Assembly (NCBI GenBank): GCA_017940545.1 | Contig: JAGAYI010000030.1 | Location: forward strand, 1 to 60,365 | Length of the DNA stretch: 60,365 nt | Direction: 5' to 3' | Source of the DNA: Prevotella sp. | GTDB lineage: Bacteria; Bacteroidota; Bacteroidia; Bacteroidales; Bacteroidaceae | Shown here: positions 14,988 to 23,173 of the stretch, in pieces | How positions within the stretch are numbered: position 1 is the first letter of the stretch | Layout of the letters: each line of letters starts with the position of its first letter | The notes under the pieces: generated by a model | What the model was told of the DNA's origin: nothing | Seen by the model: only the letters and a program-made list of their open reading frames with translations | Database searches by the model: none | Program-made: the position numbers and the translations under genes

Positions 14988-15704
14988 ATGAGCAGGAGAC
15001 ACAAAGAACAAGAAACAGAAAGTAATTACAAACCACAGCAGGCTGAGTCTCGGGCAGACGGCAGCCACGAGAGAGATTATTCTTTTAAGTATAAATTATT
15101 GAATTTTACAATTACAAAGCGTGACGGGACAAAGGGCAGTTTTTCGATCGACAAGATAGTTTCGGCTATTACAAAAGCTTTTATGAAAGCTTCTGTGTCA
15201 GACGAAATAGAGGTTGACGATAAATACTTGAAAATTCCCCTCAAGTACGTCAATGAGAATATTGAGGAAGTACAGAAAAAATCAAAGGGAGGAAGGAATC
15301 CAGTCAAGCGTCTGTTTAGCAGGATTTCCGACAGCAAGGTGGTTGAATATTTCCACAACACATTGTGTGCTGTCAAAGAGAAGTGCATAGAGTTGTATGA
15401 GAGTATTACCCAGTACAGCACTTGCTTCCTGAAAGCTGCGAATCAGTATTTTAGCCCTGAAGATGACCCGTATGGCAAGATATCGCACTATCACCGTATT
15501 CTAAAATGTGAGGTAGTGGAACTGCCTACGCGTAAGACGCTGAATAATTGGCTTAGGTGGTTTGAAGATTGGAGCCCAGCGGTAACATACGAAGACCGCA
15601 ATAAAAAGAAACAACGTGCGAGGCATAGTTTATGGGAAATGCTGATTGATTGGATAAAAAAATACCTTATGGAATTAGCGCCAGAATATGCCGTAGCTTA
15701 CTAA
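14988..15704 (+). CDS. Unknown protein with an ATP-cone-like N-terminal segment
   Basis: A 238-residue protein I do not recognise as a whole. After a charged, probably disordered start (1-33), residues 40-72 (FTITKRDGTKGSF then IDKIVSAITKAF) closely follow the ATP-cone pattern of NrdR and ribonucleotide reductases, a nucleotide-binding module. The second half of a normal ATP-cone is less clear. The remainder is basic and helical with tryptophans near the end (NWLRWFEDW). It has its own promoter and a strong terminator. A nucleotide-sensing role in the island is a guess. Confidence 0.55.
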   Translation: MSRRHKEQETESNYKPQQAESRADGSHERDYSFKYKLLNFTITKRDGTKGSFSIDKIVSAITKAFMKASVSDEIEVDDKYLKIPLKYVNENIEEVQKKSKGGRNPVKRLFSRISDSKVVEYFHNTLCAVKEKCIELYESITQYSTCFLKAANQYFSPEDDPYGKISHYHRILKCEVVELPTRKTLNNWLRWFEDWSPAVTYEDRNKKKQRARHSLWEMLIDWIKKYLMELAPEYAVAY

Positions 15705-15748
15705 AAACAGAGGGGCAGGAGTCGAAAGATTCCTGCTCCTCTGTTTTT
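15704..15748 (+). terminator. Strong terminator
   Basis: AAAACAGAGGGGCAGGA (15704-15720) pairs with TCCTGCTCCTCTGTTTT (15731-15747), a 17-bp perfect stem ending in T's. Confidence 0.9.
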
Positions 15749-15794
15749 CAATTATTGGAAAGTTTTTGGAAAAAATACATTAAAAAAATCTCCT

Positions 15795-15802
15795 TACCTT
15801 TG
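15795..15802 (+). promoter_or_regulatory. -7 box of the primase module
   Basis: TACCTTTG, 118 bases before the first gene of the three-gene module. TTTTTGG about 28 bases upstream could supply the -33 element at looser spacing. The leader contains GAGACGCGTCTC, a perfect palindrome near 15878-15889. Confidence 0.55.
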
Positions 15803-15919
15803 TGGTACAGTTTCGAAATAGAGTCGATTCTGTAGTGCTTTTCTTGTTTAGCGCGCTGAAAAGAACAGGGGAGCATCGAGACGCGTCTCATCTTTTTAAC
15901 AACAAACAACAACAAGAAG

Positions 15920-16207
15920 ATGGAGACAAAGATTCTTCACGTAGTGTCACAGGGAGTTGTGACCTATGTTCCCTCCACAAAACAGGAGGGTGGCCAACTG
16001 GCCAAGTGTGTGATCAGACTCAAAGAGTTTGGTGGTTCGAAATTCGGAGATGAGTACTTTTGTACCATGTTCGGCAATCTCGCTCAGTGCCGTTTTGCTG
16101 AGGGTGAATTGGTGGCAGTCTCGCTACGCTTCCAAGTCCACGAGGTGAATGGCAATTGCTATCAGGAAATCATTGCTAATGACGTCGTATCTATAAAGAA
16201 GATGTAA
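15920..16207 (+). CDS. Small OB-fold-like protein of the primase module
   Basis: A 95-residue protein made almost wholly of predicted beta strands. The pattern resembles small OB-fold single-strand nucleic-acid binding proteins or the Bacteroidetes DUF3127 type. It is followed by the next gene with one base between them. Together with the 167-residue protein and the primase/helicase it forms a compact operon, so a role in handling single-stranded DNA at a replication fork is plausible. No zinc or catalytic motif is seen. Confidence 0.55.
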   Translation: METKILHVVSQGVVTYVPSTKQEGGQLAKCVIRLKEFGGSKFGDEYFCTMFGNLAQCRFAEGELVAVSLRFQVHEVNGNCYQEIIANDVVSIKKM

Positions 16208-16208
16208 T

Positions 16209-16712
16209 ATGGCTCAGACGAATAGCAACGCAAAACCCAAGCCCCACAAAGTGCGGGGTACGGGTACCTATGTGGGCGATGAGTTTACGTTTACGCCTTA
16301 CGAGCAGGGTGAGCCGGCACAGCGCAATGTGAAGACCACGAAAGGCGGAAAGGTGTATGAGACGAGCAGTGAGAAGAAACCTTTGAAGGTGGCATATCTG
16401 ACGTGTGCGGCAGATGCTGCCGACCCGTGGAACGAGTACACCAGTCAGCTAAAGAAGCTTGGCATTAAGCCCCAGAAGCCCGTGGCGCAGCCCGACAGCC
16501 TGCGCGTGGTGAAGGAGCTGGGTCTGGAGTGCTGGCTCGACGAGAAGAAGAACATGGTGACATTCACGGGCACCATAGACCTCTTAAAACACCCGCGCGA
16601 CTGGCAAGCCGAAGTGCTGCGTCAGGTGCAGTTGGTGGTGCGCCGACTGCCGGCAAGCGATCGATTCAACAAAATGATTAACCTTATAAAATTTGGAGGA
16701 ACCAAGAAATGA
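16209..16712 (+). CDS. Unknown 167-residue protein of the primase module
   Basis: Not recognised. The first 60 residues are basic and low in hydrophobics (KPKPHKVRGTGTYVG), the rest mixed alpha/beta with no catalytic signature. Its last four bases overlap the start of the primase/helicase gene (ATGA), implying coupled translation and a functional link. It may be a loader or DNA-binding partner, but nothing in the sequence proves this. Confidence 0.6.
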   Translation: MAQTNSNAKPKPHKVRGTGTYVGDEFTFTPYEQGEPAQRNVKTTKGGKVYETSSEKKPLKVAYLTCAADAADPWNEYTSQLKKLGIKPQKPVAQPDSLRVVKELGLECWLDEKKNMVTFTGTIDLLKHPRDWQAEVLRQVQLVVRRLPASDRFNKMINLIKFGGTKK

Positions 16713-19312
16713 GAAGTTATCAAAAAAACATCAATCAACCCACTCAGGAACTGTCGGAACAGGTGTTGAAAGACCTTACTGCACAGAAAGAGAACAACAT
16801 GGCTATTGATGCTTACCGCAAGGCTAAGCGAGATATGGCAGACGCTGCAGCCCGTAATGCTTTGGACGAATATGTTGCCGCTGTCATGCTTTTGGAGGAT
16901 TACCAGAATTGGCTGAAATGCGAACTGAAGAAAGACGCACGACGCTCTAAAAAGCGTATGCCCAGCGACGATCTGCAGCGCGTGATGCTCTACATCACGC
17001 AGCTGAAGAGCGGACTGCCTGCCGTCATCCTCACAGCCAACTTTACCGAGAGTACCGACCGCTGGGGGCGTACGGGATTGTGGCGTGTGCAGTCGAAAGG
17101 CTATCTGACAGGTCTTGCGGTGCTCGATGCCGACCATGTCCCCGACGTGGAGACACGTATTGAGGAGTGGCTCAAGCGTGACGACTTCAAAGACCTGGGC
17201 ATCGTCTGGGTTTTCATCACTCCTTCGGGCGAGGGCATCAAGGTGGTGTTCAAGGCCCGCGAGGAATGGGGCAACCTGCAGGACAACGCCTACACACTAG
17301 CCGAAAAACTGGGTGTGCTGGACTATGCAGACAGTCAGACGAAGAACGCTGACCATGCCCACTTCATTCCCAAATATGATGACATCAAGTTCATCGACTG
17401 GAAGGGGCTGTTTACCTATGAGAATCCTGCCTATGAGCAGAAGTACGGAGAGGCCTACCGTCGCGGTGAGTCAGAACCTACCCAACAACGCTGGCAGGAG
17501 CTGGAACGGCAGCGCAAGGAGGCTCGCAAGCAGACATCGGGTACTGCCACTACGCAGCCCACAGCCGTCGTTGCACCTCAGGCAGAAACGCCAGTAGCGT
17601 TTTCGGCAGAGGACGAGGCTTTCATCAAGGTGCTCAACGAGTATTACGGGCCGAGTCTGCCGCCACACACGAAGCACGACCGCATGCAGACGGAAACGTC
17701 TCACTGGCTCTGTTACTACAACGACAACGATGCAAAGAAAGCCATTGCTATGGCTCATCGGCTCGACTGGGTGAAGGACTGGAACCCGAACCCGGGCGAA
17801 GTGGAAGACCTGTGCCAGTCGGCTGCCAAGAAGAAACTGCTGACGCGCTATCCGAAGGCGCTGAAGGAGCTGATGGAGAAGGCGGGCATTGACCTGTCGC
17901 CTAAGCAACCGACATTGTCGCGTGATGCAGACCCCATGGCTGACCTGCCCTTCGACAAATGGTGTGACGAGATTGAGGCGCTGTTCGACGTGTTCCCCTG
18001 TCTGCGTGAGGTGTGTCAGCCCCATCCGCGCCGTCTGTGGCCCTTCCTGCTCTTTGCCTCGGCCGCCATGATGGGCACGTGCATGACGTTGACATACTAT
18101 AGGTTCTACGCGAATAAGACCATCCGATGCCGACTGAACTACATCATCCTGGGTGTCGGCGACCCTACCAGCGGCAAGGGCACGCTGAGCCGTCTGCAAG
18201 AGCAGTTGCTGGCTCCTATCATCGAGGCTGACATGCTGGCTGACGAGGCTACCAACAGCTGGAAGGAGATGAAAGGCAATGCCGCCACCAACCACGACAC
18301 GAAGGCTCGCGACAAGATTTACAACCGCATGTTCGGTCCCCGTGCCTCGAATACGGAATTCATCCGCTCGATGATCAATAGCAAGACAATGGTTGACGGC
18401 GAGGAGATGAATAACCATCTTATCACCGTGGATTCGGAAAAGGACAATAGCATCAACATGTCGAAGAGCGGCGGTTGGCAGAATCGTGACATCATGGTTT
18501 TGAAGAGCTTTCACAATGAATTCGACTCGCAACACTACTCCAACAACCAGTCGGTCAGCGGAAGGTTCAGGATATTCTGGAACCAGATCGAGACTTGTAC
18601 TCCGCCAACGCTGAAAAGGCTTGTGAACGAGCGGAACTTCAATTCAGGTCTTGATACGCGTATGGGTACCATCCCCATGGGTAAGCCCGACTTCAACATG
18701 ATGCCCTTGGAGGACGAGAACGACACGTTCCTGGAGGTGGCTAACGAGACGCTGAAGAAGTGGAGCTACAAGTTAGACCAACGTCGTGGCGAACTACCGC
18801 TGTGGCCTCTGGTGGAGCATGTTCATAAGTGGTGCGATGAGCGCCGTGCCATTGCCGAGTTCAACGACAAGGACCAGGCCGACTGGCTGCTTATCAAGCG
18901 TGTGCCTTACTACGGCATCAACGTCTCGGCACCCTACATCGACATGCGCCATTGGGAGGAGCGTGAGAAGACGGGGACCTACGTCATCGACGACACCGAC
19001 CGCCGTCTTTGCGACCTGGTGCTCGACATACAGTACCGTACACAGCTTTACTGGTTCTACGACCTGCACCGTCTCTACTACGACAACCAGCTGCGTGATG
19101 CAGCACAGCAGCGCCGACGCACCAACAAGTTCCAGGAGTGTTTCCGCTTGTTGCCGGACGAATTCAGCACAGAGAAGTTTGCACAGGTCTTCGGTTATGC
19201 CAACAACCGTGCAGGGCAGAAAACCCTGCAACGTCTGGAGGCTGACAAGGCCATTGAGCGTACCATGCGTGGCCAGTATAAGAAGCTCGTTTCCGAACTT
19301 CCGATAGTATAA
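16709..19312 (+). CDS. VirE/BT4734-type primase-like plus DUF3987-like ATPase
   Basis: An 867-residue protein in two parts. Residues about 90-290 resemble the BT4734/VirE N-terminal domain, an archaeo-eukaryotic primase relative, with LAVLDAD (D140, D142) and the glycine motif TPSGEGIKVVF (171-181). The C-terminal part (about 400-820) is a DUF3987-like P-loop ATPase with Walker A GVGDPTSGKGT at about 482-492 and an acidic stretch EEMNNHLITVDSE as probable Walker B region. Such fusions are frequent in Bacteroidales mobile or capsule-associated islands. The stop codon is followed directly by iteron copy C. G+C is nearer to the core than in the preceding three genes. Confidence 0.8.
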   Translation: MRSYQKNINQPTQELSEQVLKDLTAQKENNMAIDAYRKAKRDMADAAARNALDEYVAAVMLLEDYQNWLKCELKKDARRSKKRMPSDDLQRVMLYITQLKSGLPAVILTANFTESTDRWGRTGLWRVQSKGYLTGLAVLDADHVPDVETRIEEWLKRDDFKDLGIVWVFITPSGEGIKVVFKAREEWGNLQDNAYTLAEKLGVLDYADSQTKNADHAHFIPKYDDIKFIDWKGLFTYENPAYEQKYGEAYRRGESEPTQQRWQELERQRKEARKQTSGTATTQPTAVVAPQAETPVAFSAEDEAFIKVLNEYYGPSLPPHTKHDRMQTETSHWLCYYNDNDAKKAIAMAHRLDWVKDWNPNPGEVEDLCQSAAKKKLLTRYPKALKELMEKAGIDLSPKQPTLSRDADPMADLPFDKWCDEIEALFDVFPCLREVCQPHPRRLWPFLLFASAAMMGTCMTLTYYRFYANKTIRCRLNYIILGVGDPTSGKGTLSRLQEQLLAPIIEADMLADEATNSWKEMKGNAATNHDTKARDKIYNRMFGPRASNTEFIRSMINSKTMVDGEEMNNHLITVDSEKDNSINMSKSGGWQNRDIMVLKSFHNEFDSQHYSNNQSVSGRFRIFWNQIETCTPPTLKRLVNERNFNSGLDTRMGTIPMGKPDFNMMPLEDENDTFLEVANETLKKWSYKLDQRRGELPLWPLVEHVHKWCDERRAIAEFNDKDQADWLLIKRVPYYGINVSAPYIDMRHWEEREKTGTYVIDDTDRRLCDLVLDIQYRTQLYWFYDLHRLYYDNQLRDAAQQRRRTNKFQECFRLLPDEFSTEKFAQVFGYANNRAGQKTLQRLEADKAIERTMRGQYKKLVSELPIV

Positions 19313-19343
19313 ATGCGGAAAGTAGGAAAGTAGGAAAGTGGAC
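19313..19343 (+). repeat. Iteron-like repeat, copy C
   Basis: 31 bases starting immediately after the primase stop codon and matching copy A (12193-12223) at 28 of 31 positions. Copies A and C are direct repeats bounding 7.15 kb. Confidence 0.75.
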
Positions 19344-19370
19344 AAGAACCTCTTTTCAAACACCACACAC

Positions 19371-19408
19371 CCCCCCGTCATTCCTTAAACAATCGGAGTG
19401 GCGGGGGG
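19371..19408. terminator. Bidirectional hairpin between convergent genes
   Basis: CCCCCCGTCATTCC (19371-19384) pairs with GGAGTGGCGGGGGG (19395-19408) with two G-U pairs. It lies between the primase gene and the oppositely oriented nuclease/phosphatase gene. A second small hairpin (GGTCG/CGACC) is near 19431-19447. Confidence 0.65.
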
Positions 19409-19501
19409 ATGTTTGTTAGGACACAGTAGGGGTCGGTTCTTCGACCTGAAGGTACAAAGCGGCAGAGCCGAGCGCCGGTGTGCACTCTGGCGGCAAACTC
19501 G

Positions 19502-20590
19502 CTACAGCGCTATCTTCATGAACACGGGGAAGTGGTCGGAGTAGGTGATGTCCTTGGTATAGTAGGTGATGCCCCGCAGGCTCTCGTCGTGAAAGATGTA
19601 GTCGATGCGTACGGGCTTCTTCGGCTCGCGGTAGGTGTACATGAAACCGCTGCCACACTCCTTGAAGCCATCGACCAGACGGCCCAGCATGGTGTTGTAG
19701 GTGTAGGAGTAGGGGACGTCGTTGAAGTCGCCGCAGACAATGCACGGCACGTCGCTCGTGGCTACCTCGTTGGCTACCAGTCTGGATTGTCCGGCACGCA
19801 CTATCATGCCGAGGGTGTAGTTGCCGTAGATGGCCTTCAGCAGCCGGTTGCTTTCCACCTGGCGGCCGGCTGACAGGATTTTTCCTGCCTGGCGCATGGT
19901 GCGGCTGAACCCCGTCGTCTCAAGGTGTACGTTGAATACGCGCAGGCGCTTGCCCCGTGCCTCTATGGTTGCCCACATGGCGCTGTTGTTGGTGGCCCAG
20001 CGGCTGTCATCGGCGGGGTCGCTGAAGGGCAGGTTCTTGGAGTCTCTGATGGGGTAGCGGCTGTAGATGACCATGTCGCTCTGTCCGACGGCCTTGTAGG
20101 GGAAGTACTCCTGATAGCTTTTTGAGACCGTCTTGTCGCCGAGCACGTCGAGGTATTCCTGCATGCAGAGCACATCGACCTTCTGGCGTTTCATCTCGGC
20201 CAGGATGTCTTCGGCCCTGAAGCCGGTTGTTTCCCTGCCGAACGACAGCACGTTGTAGGTGGCCACCTTGATGCCCCTCACGGCGTCAGCCTCGGCGTCG
20301 GACGGCTGGGTACGGGGCTGGAAGAGTGTGCCCACGTAAGGTATGCAGCAGAGTAGCGGCAGGGCGGGCAGGACCGCCCACTTCCACTTTTTGCGCACCA
20401 GCCAGTACGTGAGCAGCAGGACGTTGAGCACAATGAGGACGGGCAGGATATAGACCAGCATGGCCAGGGCTGTATTGCCCGTAGGGTCAACGCTTCCGCC
20501 GAAGAGGGCTGCAAGGGTTGACACCATCACTAAGACGGTGATGATGAGGAATATCATGGAGAAGTAACGATAGACGGCGAGTTTTCCCAT
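19502..20590 (-). CDS. Membrane-anchored endonuclease/exonuclease/phosphatase-family protein
   Basis: A 362-residue protein with two or three N-terminal membrane helices (about 8-80) followed by an EEP catalytic domain. Its motifs are KVATYNVLSFG (Asn), MQEYLD (Glu), VFNVHLETTG (His), CGDFNDVPYS (Asp-Asn) and YSDHFPV (Asp-His). Members hydrolyse phosphodiesters of nucleic acids or lipids; the membrane anchor with the domain after an odd or even number of helices leaves the side uncertain. It follows the hybrid kinase and glycosyltransferase on the same strand. Confidence 0.85.
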   Translation of the reverse strand: MGKLAVYRYFSMIFLIITVLVMVSTLAALFGGSVDPTGNTALAMLVYILPVLIVLNVLLLTYWLVRKKWKWAVLPALPLLCCIPYVGTLFQPRTQPSDAEADAVRGIKVATYNVLSFGRETTGFRAEDILAEMKRQKVDVLCMQEYLDVLGDKTVSKSYQEYFPYKAVGQSDMVIYSRYPIRDSKNLPFSDPADDSRWATNNSAMWATIEARGKRLRVFNVHLETTGFSRTMRQAGKILSAGRQVESNRLLKAIYGNYTLGMIVRAGQSRLVANEVATSDVPCIVCGDFNDVPYSYTYNTMLGRLVDGFKECGSGFMYTYREPKKPVRIDYIFHDESLRGITYYTKDITYSDHFPVFMKIAL

Positions 20591-20608
20591 AGTCGAATAA
20601 TATAAGAG

Positions 20609-21871
20609 TTAAATATGGTCATGAAGGTGTTTGGAAACTACTTCAATCAAATCTTCTACACGGAAGGGCTTGGCCAGGAAACCGTCGCAGCCAGCCGACC
20701 TGGCCTCGCGAATGTTCTCGTCGAAGGCGTAGGCACTCAGGGCGACGACGGGAATGTCGGGGTTTACCTCCTTAATGATGCGCGTGGCGTCAAGCCCGTT
20801 CATGTCGGGCATGCGGATGTCCATCAGTATCAGGTCGGGTTTCTCTTCCTCGCAGTAGGTGACGGCCTCGATGCCGTTCTGGGCGCGGAGCAGGCGGTAG
20901 CGCTTGGCCAGCACAATCTTTACCAGTTCGTAGTTGCTGTCTTCGTCTTCGGCGACCAATATCAGCTTCATGTCTTTCAGGTTGCCCTGGGTGCTGATGC
21001 GTATGGTGCGCGAGTTGGTGGTGATGCGGCTGTTCTTGTGCAAGCCGCCAATGGTTCCTTCGAAGGGCAGCACGAACGTGAATGTTGACCCGTGGCCCAA
21101 CTCGGAACGCACGGCGATGGTGCCGCCCATCTTCTCGACAATAATCTTGCTGAGCGAGAGTCCGAGCCCGTAGCCGTTGTGCATGGTTTCTGCGTCTTTC
21201 GAGACGTAGGTGTTGAAGATGTCGGGCAGGTCTTCCCGGGCAATTCCTGTTCCTGTATCGCTGACGAAGAACTCCACATCCTGACCGTCGTTTATCAGTC
21301 GGTAGCCGTAGGTGATGCTTCCTTGCGAGGTGTGTTTCAGGGCGTTGCTTATCAGGTTCGAGAACACCTGTGTCAGCCGGTTCTCGTCGGTCATCAGCGT
21401 CACGTCCAGGTGCGGGTTAGTCCACGTCATCTTCACGGAGTCAGGGCAGCGGAACCGGAACAGCTGCTGCAGTCCCTGGCACAGCTGGTTCAGGTCGGTA
21501 CTGGCTTTCCTGATGCTTATTTCGCCGGCCTCGACCCTCGACAGGTCAAGAATCTCGTTGATGAGGCTGAGCAGGCGGGCATTGTTGGTCTCGATAATCT
21601 CCATGTACTTCAGGCGCTCCTCCTGCGAGTCGGTTTCTGCCATAATGCGTGAGAAGCCCTCGATGGCATTCAGCGGCGTGCGTATTTCGTGGCTCATGTT
21701 TGCCAGGAACAACGATTTCATGCGGCTGGCCTTCTCGGCCTGCTTCGTCTTTTCCTCATATTCTTTCAGCTTGCGGGTTGCCTCGTCCAACTGGTTGTTG
21801 GCCTGAAGCAGTCGTTGGCTCGATTCGGCTAATTTCCGGAGTAACAGCTCTTTCTCGTTAAGTTCCATCAT
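20609..21871 (-). CDS. Hybrid histidine kinase with C-terminal receiver
   Basis: A 420-residue soluble hybrid kinase. I chose the ATG at 21871 (MMELNEKE) because longer frames run into the glycosyltransferase gene upstream. Domains are an N-terminal coiled coil (about 1-50), HisKA with FLANMSHEIRTPLNA, HATPase with N-box VFSNLISNALKHT and GYGLGLSLS, then a receiver with VAEDEDSN, LILMDIRMPDMNG and LAKPFR. No sensor domain is present. The gap to the glycosyltransferase is 23 bases, so it is probably cotranscribed. Confidence 0.88.
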   Translation of the reverse strand: MMELNEKELLLRKLAESSQRLLQANNQLDEATRKLKEYEEKTKQAEKASRMKSLFLANMSHEIRTPLNAIEGFSRIMAETDSQEERLKYMEIIETNNARLLSLINEILDLSRVEAGEISIRKASTDLNQLCQGLQQLFRFRCPDSVKMTWTNPHLDVTLMTDENRLTQVFSNLISNALKHTSQGSITYGYRLINDGQDVEFFVSDTGTGIAREDLPDIFNTYVSKDAETMHNGYGLGLSLSKIIVEKMGGTIAVRSELGHGSTFTFVLPFEGTIGGLHKNSRITTNSRTIRISTQGNLKDMKLILVAEDEDSNYELVKIVLAKRYRLLRAQNGIEAVTYCEEEKPDLILMDIRMPDMNGLDATRIIKEVNPDIPVVALSAYAFDENIREARSAGCDGFLAKPFRVEDLIEVVSKHLHDHI

Positions 21872-21894
21872 GTTTTCTGGTACAATAAAGTTTT

Positions 21895-23079
21895 TTATCC
21901 TCTTTTGGCTTTTTCCCATGCGCCGTTGCTCTTGTGGCTGTGCAGATAGGCCATCCCCTTGAACACGTTGATGTTCATGAAGACGAAGTAGTAGGGTATG
22001 TAGAGCAGCTTGTTCTTCTTGCCGCTGCGGGCCATCAGCCAGCCTGCCGTGGCGGCCAGCCAGAAGAGCAGCTGCAGCACGAGCAGGACGGTGTAGGCCG
22101 TGCCGGCATGGAGCACGACGAGTGCCACGTTCAGCGGCACGAGTGCCACGAGTGCAAAGGGTGTTACGGTCCAGCGCAGTATGCGGTGGGAAATAAGCTG
22201 GAAGGCAACGACGGGCTGGCGGAAGGGGTTGAGCATGCCGCGAAGCCGCCACGTGCTTTGCAGTCCGCCGGCGGCAATGCGCCGTTTGCGCTTCGACTCT
22301 TCTGCCATATTGGCCGACCCGTACTCCATGGCGTAGGCTGCAGGAGTGTAGGCTATGCGGTAGCCACGGTCAACAAGCAGCATGGAGAGAATGAAGTCGT
22401 CGAGCAGCGTGTCCTTGGGCATGTCCTGGTAGAGTGGGGTACGAATGGCGCAGAGCTCTCCGGCAGCACCCATGGCGGAATAAAGCTCGCTGTCCCACCG
22501 TTTCAGCGTGCTCTCATATTTCCAGTAGAGGCCCTCGCCTTCAGCTACGGCTTCACCCTTCTGGCGCGACATGACGCGCTTCTCGCCTGCCACACAGCCC
22601 ACCTTGGGGTCCGTCAGGCAGCGTACGATTTCCCGAATACAGTCAGCATTGAGCATGGTGTTGGCATCGGTCATAACCACTATCGGCGTCTTGACGCTCC
22701 TGATGCCGTGGTTCAGTGCGGCCGTCTTCCCTTCACGCTCCGGCTTAAAGACGACGGTAACGTCCTGATAGTGCGACAGCCGGTCGTTTGTCCCGTCGCT
22801 CGACCCGTCGGTAACCCACATGACTTTCAGCTTCTCTTCGGGATAGTTCAGCTGGCGGGTGTTTTCCATCTTGATGTTGACAATGTCCTCTTCGTTGTAC
22901 GCACAAATCATGAGCGTCACTTCAGGCAGTTCGTTGTCAGCGGGCAGGCTGAGCTTGAGGTCTTTCCCTTTGAACATACGTTTGAGTACGACCAGCACGT
23001 AGAGTACCACTCCATATCCTAAATAGGTGTAAAGCACAAGGGCAAGACATACCCAGAAACATATTTTCAGTGTCAGCAT
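21895..23079 (-). CDS. Membrane family 2 glycosyltransferase
   Basis: A 394-residue GT2 enzyme of the processive or cellulose synthase-like kind. It has one N-terminal membrane helix (about 5-32), a GT-A domain with MICAYNEED (nucleotide site) and VMTDANTM (DxD-like metal site), a QxxRW-related segment near LQSTWRLRG, and three or four C-terminal membrane helices. It probably makes or extends a surface polysaccharide. It leads a three-gene minus-strand cluster with the hybrid kinase and the EEP protein. Confidence 0.88.
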   Translation of the reverse strand: MLTLKICFWVCLALVLYTYLGYGVVLYVLVVLKRMFKGKDLKLSLPADNELPEVTLMICAYNEEDIVNIKMENTRQLNYPEEKLKVMWVTDGSSDGTNDRLSHYQDVTVVFKPEREGKTAALNHGIRSVKTPIVVMTDANTMLNADCIREIVRCLTDPKVGCVAGEKRVMSRQKGEAVAEGEGLYWKYESTLKRWDSELYSAMGAAGELCAIRTPLYQDMPKDTLLDDFILSMLLVDRGYRIAYTPAAYAMEYGSANMAEESKRKRRIAAGGLQSTWRLRGMLNPFRQPVVAFQLISHRILRWTVTPFALVALVPLNVALVVLHAGTAYTVLLVLQLLFWLAATAGWLMARSGKKNKLLYIPYYFVFMNINVFKGMAYLHSHKSNGAWEKAKRG

Positions 23080-23173
23080 AATGATATGAGAAAATTAATA
23101 GCTGTGCAAATGTAGTGAATATTTGGCAGAAATGCAAAAAATGCGGAAACATTTTGCTGTTTCCGCATTTTTT

